Positions 9,222 to 17,184 of a stretch of DNA of 64,000 nt are shown here, one piece after another. Position 1 is the stretch's first letter. The number at the start of each line of letters is the position of its first letter. The translations under genes and the position numbers were made by a program. This stretch comes from Serinicoccus chungangensis (GTDB lineage Bacteria; Actinomycetota; Actinomycetes; Actinomycetales; Dermatophilaceae): the NCBI RefSeq assembly GCF_001483745.1, contig NZ_LQBL01000032.1:124001-188000 (forward strand). Direction: 5' to 3'. The notes beneath the pieces were generated by a model. It was not told the DNA's origin. It did no database searches and saw nothing but the letters and a program-made list of their open reading frames with translations.

Positions 9222-9227
9222 ATACTA
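9222..9227 (-). promoter_or_regulatory. proB: -10 element of leaderless proB promoter
   Basis: On the minus strand TAGTAT is followed by seven bases and then the proB ATG, so transcription should start at or next to the start codon. The 40 bases around it (9215-9255) are AT-rich for this genome. They include an inverted repeat, TGCAT-actc-ATGCA (9239-9252), lying where a -35 or an operator would be. Confidence 0.55.
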
Positions 9228-9272
9228 TTCCACGACCGTGCATACTCATGCATCCGCGTCGGCGTGGACGCC

Positions 9273-10778
9273 TCAGTCGTCGTCGGTCCAGTGCCCGGCG
9301 CGACGCTCGGCCTGCAGCTCCTCGCGGGCCGCGCTGGCGGCGTCCTTGCGGTCGTGGAAGGCCTCGCGCCGCTCCGCCCGGGTCGGCCGGGAGCGGTCGT
9401 CCAGGCGCAGGTCCGTGCCCCGGCTGCCCAGCAGCTCGGCGCCGCCGGCCATGGTCGGCTCCCAGTCGAAGACGACGGCGTCGTCCTCGGGTCCGATGAG
9501 CACCGTCGAGCCGGACACCGCGCCCGCCTTGAGCAGCTCCTCCTCGACGCCGAGGCGGGCGAGCCGGTCGGCGAGGTAGCCGACGGCCTCGTCGTTGGCG
9601 AAGTCGGTCTGCCGCACCCAGCGCGTGGGCCGCTCGCCCAGCACCCGGAAGACCTCCTCCTCGCCCCCGCCCTCGCGACGCACGGTGAAGCCCTGGTCGT
9701 CCAGCGCCCGGGGCCGGATGACGACCCGCGCGGGCTCGGTGTCGACCTGCTCGGCCCTGGCCCGGGCCACGTGGCCGGCCAGCGCGAACGTCAGCTCCTT
9801 GAGGCCCTGGTGCGCGACCGCGGACACGACGTGCACCTCATACCCCTGCTCCTCCAGGTCCGGGCGCACCATCTCGGCGAGGTCCCGCGCCTCGGGGACG
9901 TCCGCCTTGTTGAGGACGACCACGCGCACGCGCTCGGCGAGGGGGATGCCGCCGAGCTCGCCGTGGGGCACGTAGGCCGCGAGCTCGGCCTCGATGACCT
10001 CCAGGTCGGTCAGCGGGTCCCGGCCCGGCTCCAGGGTCGCGCAGTCGATGACGTGCACGAGGACGTGACAGCGCTCGACGTGCCGCAGGAACTGCAGCCC
10101 CAGACCCCTGCCCTCGCTCGCCCCCGGGATGAGGCCGGGCACGTCGGCCATGGTGAAGCGCTCCCCGCCGGCGGTGACGACGCCGAGGTTGGGCACCAGC
10201 GTGGTGAAGGGGTAGTCGGCGATTTTGGGCTTGGCGGCGGACAGCACGCTGACCAGCGAGGACTTGCCGGCCGAGGGGAAGCCGATGAGCGCCACGTCGG
10301 CCAGCGTCTTGAGCTCGAGGACGACCTCGGTCTCCTCGCCCGGCTCCCCCAGCAGCGCGAAGCCGGGCGCCTTGCGCCGCGGCGAGGCCAGGGCCTTGTT
10401 GCCGAGGCCGCCCCGACCGCCGCGGGCGGCGACGAACTCGGTGCCGTCCCCGACCAGGTCCGCCAGGACCTCTCCCCCGCGGGTGGTGACGACGGTGCCC
10501 GAGGGCACGGGCAGCACGAGGTCCTCCCCCTGGGCCCCGTTGCGCTCGTCACCCTCGCCGGGGCGCCCGTTGGGGGCGCTGCGGTGGGGTCCGTGGTGGT
10601 AGTCGATGAGCGTCGTGACCTGCGCGTCCACCCGCAGCACGATGTCCCCCCCGCGGCCGCCGTTGCCGCCGTCCGGGCCACCCAGCGGCTTGAACTTCTC
10701 CCGGTGGACGGAGGCCACCCCGTGGCCACCCTTGCCGGCCCGCAGGTGCAGCACGACCCGGTCGACGAAGTTGGCCAT
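9273..10778 (-). CDS. obgE: GTPase Obg (CgtA)
   Basis: 501 residues in the usual three-domain order. The glycine-rich Obg fold occupies about residues 1-158 ([32 protein letters not shown]). The GTPase domain spans about 160-335, with the P-loop GFPSAGKSS, the switch-II motif [16 protein letters not shown] and NKAD. An OCT domain occupies about 355-435. A charged tail ([18 protein letters not shown]) follows. Obg is an essential ribosome-associated GTPase in 50S maturation and stress control. It lies downstream of rplU-rpmA, its conserved partners, and proB follows after 58 bases with its own promoter. Confidence 0.96.
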   Translation of the reverse strand: MANFVDRVVLHLRAGKGGHGVASVHREKFKPLGGPDGGNGGRGGDIVLRVDAQVTTLIDYHHGPHRSAPNGRPGEGDERNGAQGEDLVLPVPSGTVVTTRGGEVLADLVGDGTEFVAARGGRGGLGNKALASPRRKAPGFALLGEPGEETEVVLELKTLADVALIGFPSAGKSSLVSVLSAAKPKIADYPFTTLVPNLGVVTAGGERFTMADVPGLIPGASEGRGLGLQFLRHVERCHVLVHVIDCATLEPGRDPLTDLEVIEAELAAYVPHGELGGIPLAERVRVVVLNKADVPEARDLAEMVRPDLEEQGYEVHVVSAVAHQGLKELTFALAGHVARARAEQVDTEPARVVIRPRALDDQGFTVRREGGGEEEVFRVLGERPTRWVRQTDFANDEAVGYLADRLARLGVEEELLKAGAVSGSTVLIGPEDDAVVFDWEPTMAGGAELLGSRGTDLRLDDRSRPTRAERREAFHDRKDAASAAREELQAERRAGHWTDDD

Positions 10779-10810
10779 GGGCAGATCCTCTCAGGTGGTG
10801 CAGACACCGC

Positions 10811-10844
10811 GACGCCGGCGGGTCGTGTCGGACCCACCGGCGTC
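10811..10844 (-). terminator. Hairpin between rpmA and obgE (attenuator or terminator-like)
   Basis: Arms GACGCCGG and CCGGCGTC (8 bp), with an inner GGTC/GACC pairing, form an imperfect hairpin in the 122-base gap. No U-tract follows on the minus strand, so it may only reduce read-through into obgE or protect the upstream mRNA end. Confidence 0.3.
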
Positions 10845-10900
10845 ACCGATGCCGTGCGCCGGGCGGACCCGGCGTCTCGTCAGGTATGTGGTGTCGCGCC

Positions 10901-11170
10901 TCAGGCGTCGACGGTCGCGCTCTGGCCGACGATGTTGACGGTCTTGCGACCGCGCTTGGCGCCGAACTCGACGACACCGGGGACGAGCGCGAACAGCGTG
11001 TCGTCACCGCCGCGGCCGACACCCTCGCCGGGGTGGAAGTGGGTCCCGCGCTGGCGGACGATGATCTCGCCGGCGCCGACGACCTGGCCGCCGAAGCGCT
11101 TCACGCCCAGGCGCTGCGCGTTCGAGTCACGACCGTTGCGGGTCGAGGACGCACCCTTCTTGTGTGCCAT
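10901..11170 (-). CDS. rpmA: 50S ribosomal protein L27
   Basis: 89 residues, full length. The N-terminus [16 protein letters not shown] and the segments [21 protein letters not shown] and [19 protein letters not shown] are diagnostic of L27, whose N-terminal tail reaches the peptidyl-transferase centre. It follows rplU by 30 bases, as in nearly all bacteria. There is no N-terminal extension of the kind cleaved in Firmicutes. Confidence 0.98.
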   Translation of the reverse strand: MAHKKGASSTRNGRDSNAQRLGVKRFGGQVVGAGEIIVRQRGTHFHPGEGVGRGGDDTLFALVPGVVEFGAKRGRKTVNIVGQSATVDA

Positions 11171-11200
11171 CTGCTGACTCCTCCTTGGCTCGGGTGACGC

Positions 11201-11515
11201 TCAGGCGTCGATCGCGGTGATCTTGACCTGGGTGAGCGGCTGGCGGTGGCCCTGCCGCTTCTTGTACCCGGTCTTGTTCTTGTACTTCTGGATGACGATC
11301 TTGGGGCCCTTGACGGCACCCACGACCTCGGCGGTCACGGTGGCCTTGCCGAGGGCGTCGGCGTCGGTGGTCACGGCGTCACCGTCGACGAGGAGCACGG
11401 GCGCGAGCTCGACGGTGTCGCCGGCCGCAGCGTTGCCGCCGACCTTGTCGATGGTCAGCACGTCGCCGACGGAGACCTTCTCCTGGCGGCCGCCAGCACG
11501 GACGATCGCGTACAC
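11201..11515 (-). CDS. rplU: 50S ribosomal protein L21
   Basis: 104 residues from a GTG start at 11515 ([18 protein letters not shown]), the normal L21 length. [11 protein letters not shown]-like sequence (here [18 protein letters not shown]) marks the C-terminal rRNA-binding region. A longer frame runs upstream to 11623, but its extra residues have no L21 similarity and lie in the leader. The gene has its own promoter at the end of rne and a leader of about 120 bases with a small hairpin, so L21-L27 expression can be set independently of rne. Confidence 0.97.
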   Translation of the reverse strand: MYAIVRAGGRQEKVSVGDVLTIDKVGGNAAAGDTVELAPVLLVDGDAVTTDADALGKATVTAEVVGAVKGPKIVIQKYKNKTGYKKRQGHRQPLTQVKITAIDA

Positions 11516-11584
11516 GTTGAACTCGCTTTCTGCTTCTCTCGCGGTGGGCTCGGACGCGCCCTGCGTGGTGGGACCCGGCCGAGC

Positions 11585-11602
11585 CGACATACCAGGATGT
11601 CG
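11585..11602 (-). promoter_or_regulatory. Hairpin in the rplU leader
   Basis: CGACAT and ATGTCG are perfect 6-bp arms around the six-base loop CCTGGT, midway between the rplU promoter and its start codon. Ribosomal-protein leaders often carry autoregulatory structures, but I cannot match this one to a known L21 leader class. Confidence 0.35.
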
Positions 11603-11644
11603 TCTGCGAGACCGGCGCCGCACCGACGGGCGAACCGACGCACC

Positions 11645-11674
11645 AGACTACCGTGCGCGGCGCCCGGCCTCCAA
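11645..11674 (-). promoter_or_regulatory. Promoter of rplU-rpmA
   Basis: On the minus strand TTGGAG (11669-11674) and TAGTCT (11645-11650) are spaced by 18 bases. The -35 begins three bases after the rne stop codon. Predicted transcription start is near 11638, leaving a leader of about 120 bases before rplU. Confidence 0.6.
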
Positions 11675-11676
11675 AC

Positions 11677-14274
11677 TCAGTCGGTCCCCGGACCGGCGGC
11701 GTCCTCGCCCGTGGGCGGTCCGGCCGGAGCGACGACCCGTCCGCGGCGGCGTCGCTTGGGGGCAGCCGGGGCCGAGGCGGTCTCGGTCACCGGCGCGGCG
11801 GCCGTGACGGCCTCCGAGGCGGACGGCGGGGCCGCGACCACGTCGTCGGCGCCGGGCTCCGGCCCGGTGGTCGCCTCGTCCTGCTGGGGGGACGTCTCCG
11901 GGCTCGGGGTGTCGGCCTGGGCCTCGGGCTGGTCCGCCACCTCGTGGGCGGCCGCTCCGGCGGCGGCGTCGGCCGCCTCCGAGCTCGCCCCCGCGCTCAG
12001 CGCGGCGGCGTGGGCCGCGGCGGCGATCTGCGCCGGGGTCGGGCCCGCGGGGTTGGGGGTGGGCAGGACGTTCTTGGGCTCGGGACCGCTGCCGCCACCG
12101 CTGCCGCCCCGGCCCTTGCCGCGGCGCTTGCCGCCGCCGCCGTTGCCGTTGCCGCCGTTGTCGTCGCCCCCGCTGCGCACGACCGGCTCGGTCTGCACGA
12201 CCACACCCCGGCCCGAGCAGTGCGTGCAGCTCTCGGAGAAGACCTCGATGAGACCGGACCCGACCCGCTTGCGGGTCATCTGGACCAGGCCGAGCGAGGT
12301 CACCTCCGCCACCTGGTGCTTGGTGCGGTCGCGGCCCAGGCACTCCAGCAGCCGCCGGACGACCAGGTCCCGGTTGCTCTCCAGCACCATGTCGATGAAG
12401 TCGACGACGATGATGCCGCCGATGTCGCGCAGCCGCAGCTGGCGCACGATCTCCTCGGCCGCCTCGATGTTGTTCATGGTGACCGTCTCCTCGAGGTTGC
12501 CGCCGGAGCCGGTGAACTTGCCGGTGTTGACGTCCACGACGGTCATCGCCTCGGTGCGGTCGATGACCAGCGAGCCGCCCGAGGGCAGCCACACCTTGCG
12601 GTCCATCGCCTTCGCGATGGCCTCGTGGACGCGGTAGGTCGTGAAGACGTCGGTGGTGCCCGTGTCCTTCTCGACGCGGTCGGCGAGGTCGGGGGCGACC
12701 TCGTCGATGTAGCGCTTGACCTCGTTCCACGCCTTGTCGCCGGAGACGACGAGCTTGGCGAAGTCCTCGTTGAAGACGTCCCGGATGACCCGCACGGTCA
12801 TGTCGGCCTCGCCGTGGAGCAGCGCGGGCGCGTTGGCGCTGCGCGACTTGGCCTCGATCCGCTCCCACATCGCGGTCAGCCGCTCGACGTCCGCGCGCAG
12901 CTCGGCCTCCGAGGCGCCCTCGGCGGCGGTGCGCACGATGACGCCGGCGTCACCGGGGACGACCTCCTTGAGGATCTTCTTCAGCCGGGTCCGCTCGGTG
13001 TCCGGCAGCTTGCGGGAGATGCCGGTCATCGAGTTGCCCGGCACGTAGACGAGGTAGCGGCCGGGCAGCGAGACCTGAGAGGTGAGCCGCGCCCCCTTGT
13101 GGCCGATCGGGTCCTTGGTGACCTGGACGAGGACCGACTCCCCCGACTTGAGGGCGTTCTCGATGCGCTTGGGCTGGTTGCCCTCGAGCCCGGCCGCGTC
13201 CCAGTTGACCTCCCCCGCGTAGAGCACCGCGTTGCGGCCCTTGCCGATGTCGACGAAGGCGGCCTCCATGCTGGGCAGGACGTTCTGCACCCGACCCAGG
13301 TAGACGTTGCCCACCATGGTGGACTGCGCGGAGCGTGAGACGTAGTGCTCGACCGGCACCCCGTCCTCCAGGACGGCGATCTGGGTGCGGTCCTCGAGTC
13401 CGCGGACCACCATGACCCGCTCGACGCTCTCGCGCCGGGCGAGGAACTCGGCCTCGGTGATGATCGTGCGGCGCCGGCCGGCCTCCCGGCCCTCGCGCCG
13501 GCGCTGGCGCTTGGCCTCCAGCCGGGTGGACCCCTTGACCGAGGAGACCTCGTCCTTGGCGGACCGCTCGCTGCCGCTGCGCGACCGGCGACGCCGCCGC
13601 TTGGTGCCCCCGGACGCGTCGCCCTCGGACTCCTTCGCGTCGGGCTGCTCCTCGCCCTGGCCACCCTGGGCGTCCTCGCCCTTCTGCTCGCCCTGGGTGC
13701 TCACGGAGCCCTTGGCCCCGGACCCTCCCCCTCCGCGGCGGCGCCGGGAGGAGCCGGAGGGCTTGTCCGGCGCCGTCGACCCGGCCGCCTCCTCCTCGGG
13801 CTGGTCGACGGACTGCTGCTCGGCCGCACCGTCGTCGCCGGTGCGGGAGCGCCGCCCCTTGCCGCCACGGCGGCGACGCCGACGTCCGCGCCCGCCGTTG
13901 TCGTCGTCGTCCTCGCCGTCCTGGGCCGCGGGCGCGTCGTCGGGAGTCGGGTCGGGCTCGCTCTCCGGCGCCGGCGCCGGTGCGGTCGAGGCCGAGGTGG
14001 CCCGGCGCGAGCGGCGTGGCGGGAGGTCCGTCAGGTCCGGGGCCTGGAAGACCAGGCCGAAGGAGGGCGTGGCGGCCGGAGCCGGCACGTCGTCGTCCTC
14101 GGCGCTCTGCGTCTCCTCCTCGCCGTCGGGGCGCGTCTCCTCCTCGCCGTCCGGGTCCTCGGTCACCGGCTGCTCGTGCTCGGTGACCTCGGCCCCGGTG
14201 CCCGGGTCCTCGGCGACCTGCTCGGGCGAGGGCTGCTCGTCGGCGGGGCCTGCGGGCGTGCGTTCGTCAGACAC
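11677..14274 (-). CDS. rne: Ribonuclease E/G family endoribonuclease
   Basis: 865 residues from a GTG start preceded by AAGGA at 6 bases. Residues 1-265 are a low-complexity acidic and then Arg/Gly-rich extension. The catalytic core begins near residue 268 (RRTIITEAEF). It contains an S1 domain at about 318-380, DNase-I-like motifs with catalytic aspartates in VVDVNTGKF (near 577) and VVDFIDM (near 624), and a CTHCSG zinc link near 681. Residues 690-865 are an Ala/Glu/Pro-rich tail. The core flanked by two disordered arms is the actinobacterial RNase E layout, the main mRNA-decay and rRNA-processing nuclease. The arms probably bind RNA or partner enzymes. A longer frame reaching into serC is rejected. 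Confidence 0.93.
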   Translation of the reverse strand: MSDERTPAGPADEQPSPEQVAEDPGTGAEVTEHEQPVTEDPDGEEETRPDGEEETQSAEDDDVPAPAATPSFGLVFQAPDLTDLPPRRSRRATSASTAPAPAPESEPDPTPDDAPAAQDGEDDDDNGGRGRRRRRRGGKGRRSRTGDDGAAEQQSVDQPEEEAAGSTAPDKPSGSSRRRRGGGGSGAKGSVSTQGEQKGEDAQGGQGEEQPDAKESEGDASGGTKRRRRRSRSGSERSAKDEVSSVKGSTRLEAKRQRRREGREAGRRRTIITEAEFLARRESVERVMVVRGLEDRTQIAVLEDGVPVEHYVSRSAQSTMVGNVYLGRVQNVLPSMEAAFVDIGKGRNAVLYAGEVNWDAAGLEGNQPKRIENALKSGESVLVQVTKDPIGHKGARLTSQVSLPGRYLVYVPGNSMTGISRKLPDTERTRLKKILKEVVPGDAGVIVRTAAEGASEAELRADVERLTAMWERIEAKSRSANAPALLHGEADMTVRVIRDVFNEDFAKLVVSGDKAWNEVKRYIDEVAPDLADRVEKDTGTTDVFTTYRVHEAIAKAMDRKVWLPSGGSLVIDRTEAMTVVDVNTGKFTGSGGNLEETVTMNNIEAAEEIVRQLRLRDIGGIIVVDFIDMVLESNRDLVVRRLLECLGRDRTKHQVAEVTSLGLVQMTRKRVGSGLIEVFSESCTHCSGRGVVVQTEPVVRSGGDDNGGNGNGGGGKRRGKGRGGSGGGSGPEPKNVLPTPNPAGPTPAQIAAAAHAAALSAGASSEAADAAAGAAAHEVADQPEAQADTPSPETSPQQDEATTGPEPGADDVVAAPPSASEAVTAAAPVTETASAPAAPKRRRRGRVVAPAGPPTGEDAAGPGTD

Positions 14275-14680
14275 GTGGTGTCCTTCCAGGTCGCGCGGCT
14301 GCGGTCCACAACCAGGCCCGGGGGGCCTCCCTCCCGCGCGACGCGGGTGCGGTGTCGTCGTGACCGGCCGGCCGCGACGGAAGTCGTCCAGTGTCACCGG
14401 CTGCGGCTCGCGCGATCGCGCGGCACCGGTTCCGGCGCGGCACGGGCTCCGGGCGCGGTGCTCGTCATCGCGTCCACGACCTGCGTGCTGACCTGGCGAG
14501 GCGCACCACAGGGGCTCGTGCCGGGCCGCACGACGCTGTGGGGCGTCGTCCGACCGCTTGGCAGTATCGCACACCCACCTCCCCGCGCGGCACCGACGGA
14601 CCGGCGTCCTGCGGATCGCCGGCACCCCGCCACCGGCGTCGCCCCGTGGGCGGGAGAGCCCGAGGTTGACGGTACGGTAG
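14275..14680. other. 406-base divergent intergenic region between rne and serC
   Basis: No convincing gene: the short frames on both strands are low-complexity Arg/Ala/Gly translations typical of chance in high GC. It must hold the rne promoter and a long rne 5' leader. The best minus-strand -10 candidate I see is GATACT at 14563-14568, which would give a leader of roughly 280 bases. The right end holds the serC start signals. Long rne leaders are involved in autoregulation in enterobacteria; whether that applies here is unknown. Confidence 0.5.
14673..14678 (+). promoter_or_regulatory. Possible -10 element of serC
   Basis: TACGGT lies 2 bases before the annotated ATG and 8 bases before an in-frame GTG at 14687. 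The latter spacing would suit a leaderless transcript starting at the GTG. No Shine-Dalgarno sequence precedes either start. Confidence 0.3.
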
Positions 14681-15766
14681 ATGCCCGTGCGAGTCTTCAA
14701 CTTCTCAGCCGGTCCAGCCACCATGCCGCTCGAGGTCCTCGAACGCGCCCAGTCCGAGCTCACCGACTGGCGCGGCTCCGGGATGTCCGTCATGGAGATG
14801 TCCCACCGCAGCGGCGAGTTCGTCTCCATCGCCGCGCAGGCCGAGCGCCGGATGCGCGACCTGCTGTCGGTGCCGGACGACTACGCGGTGCTCTTCCTCC
14901 AGGGAGGGGCGACCGGTCAGTTCTCCGCCGTGCCGCTCAACCTCGCCTCCCCCGGCGCCCCCGCGGCATACCTGAACACCGGGTCCTGGTCGGCCAAGGC
15001 CGTCGCCGAGGGCCGCAAGTACGTGGACGTGCGGGTGCTGGCGGACGAGAAGGAGTCGAACTACTCCACGGTGCCGGAGCAGGGCTCCCTCGAGGTGCCG
15101 GCGGACGCCGCCTACCTGCACTACACGATGAACGAGACGATCGGGGGGGTGGAGTTCCCCTACGTCCCGGACGCCGGGGAGGTCCCGGTGGTCACCGACG
15201 CCAGCTCGACGATCCTGTCGCGCCCGCTGGACGTCTCCCGCTTCGGGGTCATCTACGCGGGTGCCCAGAAGAACCTCGGACCCGCCGGCATCTGCGTCGT
15301 CGTCGTCCGCCGGGACCTGCTGGACCGGGCCCGCCCCGAGGTCCCCGCGGCCCTGGACTGGAAGGCCATGGCCGACGCCGACTCCATGCTGAACACCCCG
15401 CCCACCCTGGCGTGGTACCTCGTCGGGCTGGTCCTGGAGTGGGTCGAGCAGCAGGGGGGCGTGGCGGAGATGGCGCGCCGCAACCAGGCCAAGGCCGACC
15501 TGCTCTACGGCGCCATCGAGGCCTCGGACTTCTACTCCAACCCCGTCCAGCCGGCGGCCCGTTCCTGGATGAACGTGCCCTTCCTCGTGCCCGACAGCGC
15601 CCTCGAGAAGCCCTTCGTGGCGGCCGCCGCCGAGGCCGGGCTCTCCGGGCTCGCGGGGCACCGCAGCGTGGGCGGGATGCGGGCCAGCATCTACAACGCC
15701 ATGCCGATCGAGGGCGTCCAGGCCCTCGTGGACTTCATGACCGACTTCGAGCAGCAGAACGGCTGA
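14681..15766 (+). CDS. serC: Phosphoserine aminotransferase SerC
   Basis: 361 residues, a class-V PLP aminotransferase of normal SerC length. FNFSAGPATMP at the N-terminus, LFLQGGATGQFSAVPLNL, and the PLP-lysine segment IYAGAQKNLGPAG (Lys near residue 197) identify it. The C-terminus GHRSVGGMRASIYNAMP carries the substrate-binding Arg. It converts 3-phosphohydroxypyruvate to phosphoserine using glutamate, and may also serve pyridoxine synthesis. It is followed after 12 bases by serA, the preceding enzyme of the same pathway. The true start could be the GTG at codon 3. Confidence 0.95.
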   Translation: MPVRVFNFSAGPATMPLEVLERAQSELTDWRGSGMSVMEMSHRSGEFVSIAAQAERRMRDLLSVPDDYAVLFLQGGATGQFSAVPLNLASPGAPAAYLNTGSWSAKAVAEGRKYVDVRVLADEKESNYSTVPEQGSLEVPADAAYLHYTMNETIGGVEFPYVPDAGEVPVVTDASSTILSRPLDVSRFGVIYAGAQKNLGPAGICVVVVRRDLLDRARPEVPAALDWKAMADADSMLNTPPTLAWYLVGLVLEWVEQQGGVAEMARRNQAKADLLYGAIEASDFYSNPVQPAARSWMNVPFLVPDSALEKPFVAAAAEAGLSGLAGHRSVGGMRASIYNAMPIEGVQALVDFMTDFEQQNG

Positions 15767-15778
15767 GACACCACACCC

Positions 15779-16969
15779 ATGAGCCAGACCTACGCCATCC
15801 AGACCCTCAACGCGATCTCCCCCATCGGCCTGCAGCGGCTCGACCGGGACGTCTTCGACATCGGCACCGACATCGCGCAGCCCCGGGGGATCCTCCTGCG
15901 CTCGGCCGACCTGCACTCCGCCGAGATCCCCGAGTCGTTGTACGCCGTCGCCCGCGCCGGCGCCGGCACCAACAACATCCCGGTGGACGCCATGGCGGCG
16001 CGCGGCATCCCGGTCTTCAACACCCCGGGCGCCAACGCCAACGCGGTCAAGGAGCTCGTCATCGCGGGCATGCTGCTCGCGGCGCGCAACCTCTACCACG
16101 CCGCCGACTACACCCGGGGGCTGGTCGCCGAGCGGTCGCTCACCGGCGCCGACCTGGACCAGCAGGTGGAGGCCGGCAAGAAGCAGTTCGCGGGCTACGA
16201 GCTCCCCGGTCGGACGCTGGGCGTCATCGGCCTCGGCGCGATCGGCGTGCTCGTCGCCAACGCGGCGCAGTCACTGGGCCTCAGGGTGCTCGGCTACGAC
16301 CCCGCCATCACGGTCGAGCGCGCGTGGCAGCTCTCCCCCAACATCGAGCAGGTGACCAGCGTCGAGGAGCTGTTCGCGCGGTCCGACATGATCACCCTGC
16401 ACGTGCCGCTCATCGAGGCGACCAAGGGTCTGGTCGACGCCGAGCGCATCGCGACGATGCCGGCCGGTGGCGTGGTCCTCAACTTCGCCCGCGGCGGGGT
16501 CGTGGACGAGGCGGCCGTGCTCGAGGCCCTGGACTCGGGGCACCTGCACGCCTACGTCAACGACTTCCCGAGCGAGGCCGGGTCGGTGCACCCCAAGGTC
16601 ATCGCGCTGCCCCACCTCGGCGCCTCCACCGGCGAGGCCGAGGACAACTGCGCGGTCATGGCCGCCGACCAGCTCTCGGACTACCTGCTGCACGGCAACA
16701 TCCGGAACTCGGTGAACTTCCCCGAGGTCGTCATGGCGCGCACCCCCGGCACCACCCGGCTGGGCATCTTCAACGAGAACAAGCCCAACATGATCGGTCA
16801 GATCACCGCCACGCTCGCCGAGGCCGGGCTCAACGTCGCCGAGTTCACCAACAAGTCCAAGGGCGAGGTCGCCTACACCCTGGTCGACGTCGAGGGCGAG
16901 GTCCAGGACGACCTCAAGGACTCGATCCTGGCCATCGAGGGCATCATCCGGGCCCGCAAGATCGACTGA
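15779..16969 (+). CDS. serA: D-3-phosphoglycerate dehydrogenase SerA with ACT domain
   Basis: 396 residues. Two substrate-binding halves flank an NAD-binding Rossmann domain (TLGVIGLGAIGVLVANAAQS). Catalytic residues appear in NFARGGVVDEAAV and in the His of PHLGASTGEAEDN. A C-terminal ACT domain occupies about residues 325-396 (MIGQITATLAEAGLNVAEF) and would allow feedback by serine. The intervening ASB domain of the long actinobacterial SerA form is absent, so this is the shorter type. It commits 3-phosphoglycerate to serine synthesis together with serC, 12 bases upstream. Confidence 0.95.
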   Translation: MSQTYAIQTLNAISPIGLQRLDRDVFDIGTDIAQPRGILLRSADLHSAEIPESLYAVARAGAGTNNIPVDAMAARGIPVFNTPGANANAVKELVIAGMLLAARNLYHAADYTRGLVAERSLTGADLDQQVEAGKKQFAGYELPGRTLGVIGLGAIGVLVANAAQSLGLRVLGYDPAITVERAWQLSPNIEQVTSVEELFARSDMITLHVPLIEATKGLVDAERIATMPAGGVVLNFARGGVVDEAAVLEALDSGHLHAYVNDFPSEAGSVHPKVIALPHLGASTGEAEDNCAVMAADQLSDYLLHGNIRNSVNFPEVVMARTPGTTRLGIFNENKPNMIGQITATLAEAGLNVAEFTNKSKGEVAYTLVDVEGEVQDDLKDSILAIEGIIRARKID

Positions 16970-16970
16970 C

Positions 16971-17030
16971 CGGCGGCGGCCGGTCCAGCGCTAGGCTGGC
17001 CGGCGGCGGCCGGTCCAGCGCTAGGCTGGC
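16971..17030 (+). repeat. Perfect tandem duplication of a 30-bp unit
   Basis: The 30 bases at 16971-17000 (starting CGGCGGCGGC and ending CTAGGCTGGC) are repeated exactly at 17001-17030. The block starts one base after the serA stop codon. Each unit contains a TAGGCT hexamer that resembles a -10 element, so the duplication doubles the core promoter of the following gene. Confidence 0.95.
16992..17027 (+). promoter_or_regulatory. Duplicated -10 hexamers ahead of the MFS gene
   Basis: TAGGCT occurs at 16992-16997 and 17022-17027, once in each 30-bp unit. The second copy is followed by exactly seven bases and then ATG at 17035, which fits a leaderless transcript. Confidence 0.45.
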
Positions 17031-17034
17031 CGGT

Positions 17035-17070
17035 ATGTCGCACACCCGGTTCCCGTCCGGCGAGGGTTGA
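17035..17070 (+). other. Eleven-codon open frame ending in TGA, in frame with the MFS gene
   Basis: The ATG at 17035 is placed ideally for leaderless translation and opens MSHTRFPSGEG followed by TGA (17068-17070). The same frame then continues without interruption into a recognisable first transmembrane segment and the rest of the MFS protein. This looks like the original N-terminus cut off by a single nonsense codon (for example TGG to TGA). It could instead be a short regulatory upstream frame or a sequencing error. Confidence 0.5.
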
Positions 17071-17184
17071 GCCTCGATCTCCGGGCTGGCGGTCGCCTAC
17101 CGTGCCACGCACGAGGCGATCCCGCTCTTCGGCGTCTACGCCCTGCTCTTCGCCGACCGCGGCCTCGGCACCGCCCAGATCTCG

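Noticed and set aside
11516-11623. Longer rplU start at 11623
   Set aside because: The extra residues have no L21 similarity and would lie downstream of the promoter in a structured leader; the GTG at 11515 gives the normal protein.
14391-14669. Short frames in the rne-serC gap as small genes
   Set aside because: Arg/Ala/Gly-rich translations without start signals or recognisable features on either strand.
17068-17070. TGA as a selenocysteine codon
   Set aside because: Nothing in the protein family or flanking sequence suggests selenocysteine, and the position is in a non-conserved N-terminal tail.
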